Notes under the pieces: model-generated
Told to the model about the DNA's origin: nothing
Seen by the model: the letters and a program-made list of their open reading frames with translations, nothing else
Databases searched by the model: none
NCBI GenBank assembly: GCA_037157565.1
Contig: JAZHRO010000013.1
Coordinates: 75,943,501 to 76,007,500 of the forward strand
DNA length: 64,000 nt
From: Thalassia testudinum
Taxonomy: Eukaryota; Streptophyta; Magnoliopsida; Alismatales; Hydrocharitaceae
Reading direction: 5' to 3'
Translations under genes and position numbers: made by a program
In this document: piece by piece, positions 57,729 through 64,000 of the stretch
How positions within the stretch are numbered: the first letter of the stretch is position 1
Layout of the letters: every line of letters starts with the position of its first letter

Positions 57729-59559
57729 TTATTTTCAAGAAGAAGACTAATAGGAGTCGCAGGGAGGAGGCTCAAGCCTCTCAGCAGCCTAAGTCCTCCC
57801 GCCAACAGCCTCAGCCTCACTGCCGGCAGCAACCCACTCAGCCATAGGCACCTCACCATCAGTTTTTAAGGCTTGGAGATGTGGTTCGATATTTCCAGAG
57901 TAAGGGGAGGTCAGGTAGGGCGAAGGGGAAGAGTCCGATGCCTCCTCCGACGGATCTACTAGTAGAGGATTTTGACTATGAGGAGGATGCAACCATTGAT
58001 GAGGAGGAGGATAGTAATTCAGTTGATAAGGAGGACGTAGCCAAAGCAGACGGCTAACCCAGATCCTTCTCAGCTGGGATGTTTTACACCACCACCACCC
58101 TTACGCTGTTTAGGTATGAATTTAAGGTTTTGATAAATGTTACGATTTATTTATTTCTTTGTTATTTAATTTTATGTTATAATTCTGTCTTATAGGTGCA
58201 TGTAGGGAAAGAGGTCCCATGTGGAACAGAGACTTATACTTCGATTGGAGGAAGGTGACAAACGAACTTAAAATGCAGCTTATTTGAGAGTTAGAGGTAA
58301 TTGGTTAAAATTAATAACTTTTATACATTACTTTATATAAGTTTAAATTATGTAACAATTTTTGTTCTCTTACTAATGCAGGCCACCTTCACTTGGGGAG
58401 ATGATCCGATCATCGCCAAATATATCCTTAAGCATGCAGCGAAGATTCATAAAGATTAGAGATTGGAGATGAATACTAAGGTAAAAGATAAATTTTAACT
58501 GTATTTGTTTATTTCCTTTACCATAATTCAAATATTATTTCTAACATTACAATTATATTTTTTAGTATTAGACGAACAGGAATCATGATGAGACATTGTA
58601 TAATGTGTCTCTTTAGATACAACCATACGCTTAGAAGGAAGCGTGCGAGCATTGACATGATCTAGTGACGCAGGTAAAAGTATTTCATATGTTATCATTT
58701 ATTTAACTAATTTCTAAGTTAATAAATTGTAACTTTATTTCAGGAGCAGGTTAAGAAGAATAAGGAAAATAGGGTTAAGGCTCCACCGAAGACCCATGTC
58801 TTGGGTAGGAGGAGCATAGGCTTAATGAAATCCATATATGTACGAAAGTACCTTTAATTATTTTTTTCTTTTAAACCTTACAAAAATTTTTAATTTTGTT
58901 AAAATTAGCAGTTTCAAATTATTGTAGGTGCTCAGCCTGATTGGGTGGGAGTATATGAGGCCACTCATAGCAAGATGAGTGATGACGGAAATAGAGAGTG
59001 GCTTCACGACAGATACCAATAGAGACACATAAGTTAAAAAAGACAATACTTTTATTTGATTTCGTAATTATATAATTAAATGAAATTATTTAACATAATT
59101 CAATATCTTTCAGGATAAGATAATCAGCTTAATCATCCTCCTGAAAATGCTAACTCTGCTACAGTTCAACAGCCACTGACAGTGGAGGAGGCTTACCAGA
59201 CTGTTATGCCACCTGAGCATGGCGGGTACGTCCGTAGCGTAAGGAGGAGCGAGATTTTCTCGAGGTGGTATGGGAGAAGGGGAGTATCATCCTTTTCAGG
59301 TGAGATGCATGAGATGAGGAAGGAGATTGCGGCATTATGCCGCAAAGATGAAGAGAAGGACTAGCGGATCGTTGAGCTAACGATGCTAGTTAGGGACAAC
59401 GCGATACAAATCAAGGAATCCAACAAGACCATCAAAGAACTGTTGGCATTACTTCAGAAGGAAGGTATTAATTACCTATCCTTTCATCAGTATAGAGATC
59501 GTCGTAATGACAACGATTTAAATAGTAGTGGTGTTGGAGGCATTGGTGCCACAACATGA
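57729..59559 (+). pseudogene. CACTA Transposase_24-like gene (Ptta/En/Spm), degenerate
   Basis: Apparent exons are bounded by AG/GT sites near 57729-58108, 58199-58296, 58382-58481, 58564-58672, 58744-58840, 58928-59030 and 59115-59559. Encoded segments read in order: an acidic and Gln/Pro-rich N-terminus; ATFTWGDDPIIAKYILKHAA; QVKKNKENRVKAPPKTHVLG then RRSIGLMKS; QPDWVGVYEATHSKMSDDGN; EEAYQTVMPPEHGGYVRSV; and a coiled-coil-like C-terminus (LTMLVRDNAIQIKESNKTIK). This order fits plant CACTA Transposase_24 proteins, which bind subterminal repeats. In-frame stops in several exons (for example HKD followed by stop) show it is broken. Confidence 0.7.
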
Positions 59560-59754
59560 TTATATTTTTTATATACATTATCGTTTGTAATGAACTCTGT
59601 ATACATTATTTCATATATGAAATTTTTATTTTGATTTCGTGTGTTTTAATTAGATGTAAAAATATTTTAAGTTGTGTGGTTGGTTATATTTTTATTAGAT
59701 TTGTAGTTTTTTACAGGTCTTCCACATAAATTAAACACATTTAAAAAAAAACGC

Positions 59755-60247
59755 TTTTTCGACCATTTTTAACGTACGGCAATATTAGTATTGTCGACCG
59801 CTATTTAAGAAACATTGACAATATTAATATTCTCGACTGTTTCAAATCAGTCGAAAATATTGGAATTTCCAACCATTATATACGAATGGTAGAGAATATT
59901 AATATTCTTGACTGTTCACAAACGGATGACAATACAAACATTATCGACCGTTATTGATAAATGGTCAAGAATATGATCTTAGTTGACTGCGTAAAGACCG
60001 GTTGAGGTAAATATTTTCATCGACCGTTTATTTAGAACGGTTGAGAAAAAGTTTTCTCGACCGTCGAAAATAGACAAAAGAAATAACCAAACGTCGTGTA
60101 GTGGTCCACCTTTTTCTCGACAATATTATTCTAAAACGGTTGAGAAAATCCAATAGCAATAGTATATTCCTCGATCCTTTTCTTGACGGTCATTTGAACA
60201 TTGCCGACCATTTATAACGTTCAGTAATACTCAATATTTTTGTAGTG
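59755..60247. repeat. Right subterminal array and terminus of the CACTA element
   Basis: About a dozen copies of TCGACCGTT / AACGGTCGA-like words in both orientations, with AATATTAATATTCTCGAC motifs, ending in the inverted CACTA terminus at 60247. The matching left array is 25320-25555 plus 31095-31340. Confidence 0.75.
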
Positions 60248-60250
60248 GTT

Positions 60251-61999
60251 GTTTTCTTGTCACATTGTAGAAGGGTATAAGAAATTAACAATGGTTTATT
60301 GACACCAATGACCAAGTCAAAATAGATCCAAAGACATCCCTTTAATCAACTTCGATTTGATAATTACTCTATTTTTGGTGGTGGTGAGTGCAAAGTACAC
60401 TTTGTACGTTTACTAATTGGACATGAATGTGTCTTCTAGGACTCTGATTGAGTTTCCACATGAGAATAAGAGGAGGAACGTTAATTAACTTCCATTATAT
60501 TCTAGTTACTTGATTTTAAAATTAATGCTCAATGAGGGCAAGAATGACAAACAGCCATTGTGTTCTTATGCAAGAGATTTTGGGTCAAAAATAAGTTAGA
60601 TCCTAAGTTCACATTTAAATTTTATCACAACAAAGCTTGCACTATCTTTTCTCATTTAGGTGCATCACAGAAGTAACAAAAATTTTGGGTCATCAAATAT
60701 GATACTTAAGATATTTGAATCATCGACACAAGCAATCACATAAAAAAAATATCAAATTTAATGTGAAATAACCTATTCACCTCATAGATAAGAACCGCGT
60801 GGGGCAACTTGGAAATTTATTATAATATAAGGAATTAGGTTGGCTACTTGTAGGAAGAGTGCCCACTCTTAACATAAACTTGAACATTATGTGGACTACA
60901 TCTCTTTAAGAAAACCTTTCCACCACTTAGGGAAAAAGCCATGAGGAGGGGGACTTAACAATTGACTATTCTAAAAGGAATTATATGGGCACCTTATAGG
61001 GAGATTTTCTTATTCTTGGCCAAATTCCAACTAAACATCTTTTGGATTACATCTCTCTTTCTAATCCCAAGGCATAATAAGAATCTTCCTCTCTATTTTC
61101 AAACAAATATGAAATTCTAGAAATCCTACTCTTATAGGAATCAATGCTGCATAAGATACAAGTCAATCTTGGCTAAAAATAATTGTCTCCCCTCTTAAGA
61201 GAGAGACATTGAAGAGTAAACAGAGGCTACGCTTGGATGGAGGCCCTAGAAGCAAAAGAAAGGATAGAAAGAGACGATTTGGAAACATGTTTGGTTCAAA
61301 CTAATTGAACGAGAGGGCAAGGGAGGGAAAGGTTGATTAAAGAGAAATTTTGAGAGATCTCTTCTTGTGCCAATTCAAAGGGGATTAAGAGGAACTTTTT
61401 AAAGTTTGTCCCCTCCCTATAATAAAAACACTTGATACCTTCTTTAAAGAACTCTAAAGGCATGTTGAAGAATTATCGTAAATCTTCTCATTCCTTTCTC
61501 ATCAGTTATGTATTGAGAAACATATAATATCAATTTTCCATTTTTTTCCTAACAGGAGGAGAATTTTATTGATTACAAGATATCACAAAATTCGGGTTAA
61601 TCATGATGTCACCAAAGGCAAGTGCTTTCCAACGAAAGGTATGGAGGCGGACTAAGCTCATGGCGCATTATCAAATGCTGGATTATATTATGGAGTCCGA
61701 AAAATGGTTATGTTCATCTTCCCTTGTCTATAAACATATGCTGTGCATCCCATAGTATTTGCTACTTGTGAATAGGTGCTAAAAGTCCAGGTCTGATATA
61801 ATTGGCCTTTGACTTTAATTTTATTTTTTCTTGTCGTCACACCTTTTAAGACTCCAAATAATAAGCTAGAGGAGAAGGTCATGGGTGACTCTATAAGATG
61901 GTTCTCTAAATTTAGAGAGGGAGAAAGAGAGAGAGATGGACATTGTCCACTTAATCGAGAGAGATCTGTTTACTAAATTTAAGGAGAGGGTGAGAGGTC
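60251..61999. other. Intergenic DNA right of the CACTA element
   Basis: No gene, LTR or tandem repeat recognised. Short GA-rich stretch near 61914-61938. Confidence 0.35.
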
Positions 62000-62787
62000 A
62001 GTTACTAAATTTAGATAAATATTGAGGACGGGGATTGATGGGGATTTGGGGAGGGAATCACTTGATTGGAGTTTGAAGGACTGATGAGCGTGGAGGACCA
62101 TAGAAATCAAGAGAGAACAATGCCATTGTGAAGTCTCGGAATCAAGGAATGAAACCTCCTCCAACCTCTGCAGAGCATTCTGCAAGTCAAGTGCTGACAA
62201 CCAGTATAACCACTCCAAAGTTGCAAGGCATCCTTAGTGCTAGGTACTTATTTTCATCTTCTCATGAGTTCTGGTTATTTTCTTTTCATGCTTAAAAGAT
62301 ATTATTATTGGATTTTGTGTGGCTTCATTAAAGAAGTAGGCCTTTTGGGTTTGAGGGAGATCCTTGGTGGTACATGATCATAAATTAAAGTATCATTGTT
62401 GGTATCAAGGAGTTGCTGGATTAGAATTCTGAATTGTGCAGGCTGCGGAAGTCCATCTCATGGGCTGGGATATTAAATTTTTCAGTGTTGGTGATTTTAT
62501 ATCCTGAAAAGCATCTCATCTGATTGCATCACCATATAAGATAAAATCAAAAAAATCTAGAAAGAGGTTAGAAATCATAGGCATACCCTTATGCGGATAA
62601 GAAATGCAGTAAAAACAGTTGTCGATACATGGCACAAACATCATTAATCCAATTGACCATTTCTTTTTTTCCCCTTGGGAGTATTTTATACATCAATCAA
62701 ATGTCTTATTCCAAGTTTTTATCTTTGTGTTGCTCTCCTTGGCAGATTGACCAGTGAAGGCAGAGAGGAGTTTGGAGGGAAGAGGTT
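62000..62787 (+). other. Possible 5' UTR exons and promoter side of the NET-like gene
   Basis: A donor-like AG/GTACTT at about 62242 and an acceptor-like CTCCTTGGCAG ending at 62745 suggest an intron in the 5' UTR, with the second leader exon running 62746-62787 directly into the ATG. Transcript data would be needed to fix it. Confidence 0.3.
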
Positions 62788-62881
62788 ATGTTGCAGAGAG
62801 CTGCAAGCAATGCCTACACATGGTGGTGGGCGAGCCACATCAGGACCAACCAGTCCAAATGGCTCGACAACAACCTACAAG
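62788..62881 (+). CDS. NETWORKED (NET2/KIP1-like) protein, first coding exon (NAB domain start)
   Basis: The exon encodes MLQRAASNAYTWWWASHIRT followed by NQSKWLDNNLQ, the start of the plant NET actin-binding (NAB, also called KIP1-like) domain. The tryptophan triplet and the SKWL motif are its most conserved features. NET2-group proteins bind actin filaments at the plasma membrane and are mostly known from pollen. After CTACAAG the frame leaves homology at a GT (62882), which fits the usual first short exon: the phase-1 G would pair with the next exon (normally starting the DMEE-type helix). That next exon is not seen in 62882-64000. Either the intron exceeds 1.1 kb and continues outside the window, or this is a 5' fragment. 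No stop or frameshift occurs in the exon. Confidence 0.8.
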
Positions 62882-63330
62882 GTCTCTTCTTGTCTCCTTG
62901 TTCTTCCATCTCCATCCTCCGGTGTTTCGAAAGATTTTCTGGGTACCACCAAAATGTATCAGTTTTTGCAGATTCTGAACGAAAATAAGAGTGCTGGAAT
63001 AACTTCTTTTAAAGGGGGATGATGTCATCTAATCTTTGGTTAATGGGGGTTAGGATGTGGAATAAGAGAAAGTTAAATAATCCTATGTTCCACCTAGCAA
63101 GCCAGAATAGCCATTTGTGGAAATCCAGCATTCGATGGAACTCCCATCCAGAGAAAAACAAGGATGATCACACAAATTGAAGCATTACTTTGCAAGGATG
63201 ATGACGAGAGAATATCACAAATATTTTCAATATGGGATTCACATGGAAAGAATTGCATTATCTTCTTTAATAGTTATATTGTCCACGTTAACATCTTTCG
63301 CAAGCCCTATCTTTAAGGATGTAAGTAGGA
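62882..63330 (+). other. Probable first intron of the NET-like gene
   Basis: Starts GTCTCT after the NAB exon. No continuation of the NAB helix could be found in any frame up to 64000. Confidence 0.45.
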
Positions 63331-63337
63331 AAACACG

Positions 63338-63795
63338 CATTGCAACACATTTTGAATACATTTTGCAACGTGTAGCTCTCGCTCAACAAAAAAAGTAAAA
63401 ACATATTGTTTAAAAAATATAATGTACCGATTGAAAATCAAAATATACTAATTGAAAATCGAAATATATCAGTTGAAAATCAAATAAACTAGCTAAAAAT
63501 CAAAGTACACTGGTTAAAAATGATTTTCCACAAGTTAAAAATGAAAATACACTGATTCAAACTGAAAACACGTCGGTGTATTTTGTCTTTCACCGGTGGA
63601 AAATAATTTTTCACTTGAAAAATAATTTTCACCTATTAAAAATGATTTTTTACCTATGGAAAATGATTTTTCATTTGAAAAGTGATTTTTCACCTATCGA
63701 AAATAGTTTCTACCGATGAAAAATTAAAATACACCAGTTGAAACCACCATGTTCTCTCACTTTACATGTTGCAAAATGTGTTACAATGTGATCTT
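63338..63795. repeat. MITE-like element with terminal inverted repeats and internal tandem units
   Basis: Left GCATTGCAACACATTTTG and ACATTTTGCAACGTGTA (63338-63378) match, inverted, the right TACATGTTGCAAAATGTGTT ACAATG (63763-63788). The interior (63420-63740) is made of degenerate units of about 22 bp: (T)GAAAATCAAAATACACYRGT in the left half and TTTTTCACCTATNGAAAATGA in the right half, partly inverted around CGGTGTATTTTG near 63573. No coding capacity. Confidence 0.5.
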
Positions 63796-64000
63796 TACTC
63801 TTTTACCATCTTTAAATAGAGAAAAGAGTTAAAACACTTTGTCTTTGATATGATTAGATTCCCATGTTCATGTATTTATATGTATGTCTTTTAGATCAAA
63901 TCATTTATGAATAGAAATCACGTCTCCCCAAGGTTTGGTCCAACATTTCAAACAGAAATCACCAAAACTTGGATTAGTTGAAATCTTTCTCCTTATTTTG

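Larger units (their letters stand above)
25308..60247 (+). mobile_element. CACTA (En/Spm) DNA transposon, about 6.5 kb, stretched to 35 kb by nested insertions
   Basis: The right end reads AATATTTTTGTAGTG (60233-60247), i.e. CACTACAAAAATATT inverted. The left end CAATAGTAGAAAATGTACT (25308 on) is a degraded CACTACAAGAAAA-type end. Flanking triplets are GCT and GTT, a 2/3 match for a 3-bp TSD. Both ends carry dense subterminal words such as CGACCGTT and ATTCTCGACC (25320-25555, 31095-31340, 59755-60230), typical of CACTA binding arrays. A Transposase_24-like pseudogene lies at 57729-59559. Insertions: family A LTR 25556-31094 (TSD GTCGA) and the Athila-like element 34086-56958 (TSD GCCCA). No TNP2/Transposase_21 gene was seen, so it was probably non-autonomous. 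Confidence 0.75.

Overview
This window is flowering-plant nuclear DNA made up almost entirely of nested transposable elements. The evidence is Ty1/copia and Ty3/gypsy (Athila-type) coding remnants, a CACTA DNA transposon, and exons of two plant genes interrupted by introns. The species cannot be named from the sequence. About 90% of the 64 kb is mobile-element sequence. Element boundaries below were read from terminal TG...CA-like ends and matching 5-bp target-site duplications (TSDs).

Layout. 1-1962: 3' end of a decayed copia element. 2886-6181 (minus): an unidentified intron-containing gene whose 5470-5578 and 3493-3605 exons join in phase. 6905-23218: a local tandem duplication split by a solo LTR of family A (7476-22844). 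That LTR is itself split by two family C LTRs (8668-16858 and 17108-21737), which carry further solo LTRs (A at 9714-12412, C at 12766-15422, B at 18201-19931). 23219-25307: AT-rich intergenic DNA. 25308-60247: a CACTA (En/Spm) element of about 6.5 kb stretched to 35 kb by two insertions. The first is a family A solo LTR (25556-31094) holding another (27048-29840). The second is a full-length Athila-like retrotransposon on the minus strand (34086-56958). That retrotransposon is interrupted by a B solo LTR in its 3' LTR and by three solo LTRs of its own family C. 60251-64000: flank containing the 5' coding exon of a NETWORKED (NET2/KIP1-like) actin-binding protein at 62788-62881 and a MITE-like element.

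Three LTR families recur. A is about 2.5-2.8 kb and ends GGGTCGTTACA or similar. B is about 1.73 kb, TGTTGGTGC...AATCTACA. C is about 2.7-2.8 kb, begins TGATGAGAACCTCATCA, and is the LTR of the Athila-like element. Eleven LTR copies are solo LTRs with TSDs; only one element keeps both LTRs and an interior.

The most unusual signals are these. (1) Both B copies, in opposite orientations, and one A copy entered family C LTRs at the same homologous point, next to a CTCTACC/GGTAGAG inverted repeat. (2) A CAGACGTCTG palindrome, eroded mainly at its central CpG, is repeated in all three otherwise different LTR families. (3) Strongly conserved palindromes occur in family C LTRs, one about 72 bp upstream of the TATA box. 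None of the mobile elements here appears to have intact coding capacity.
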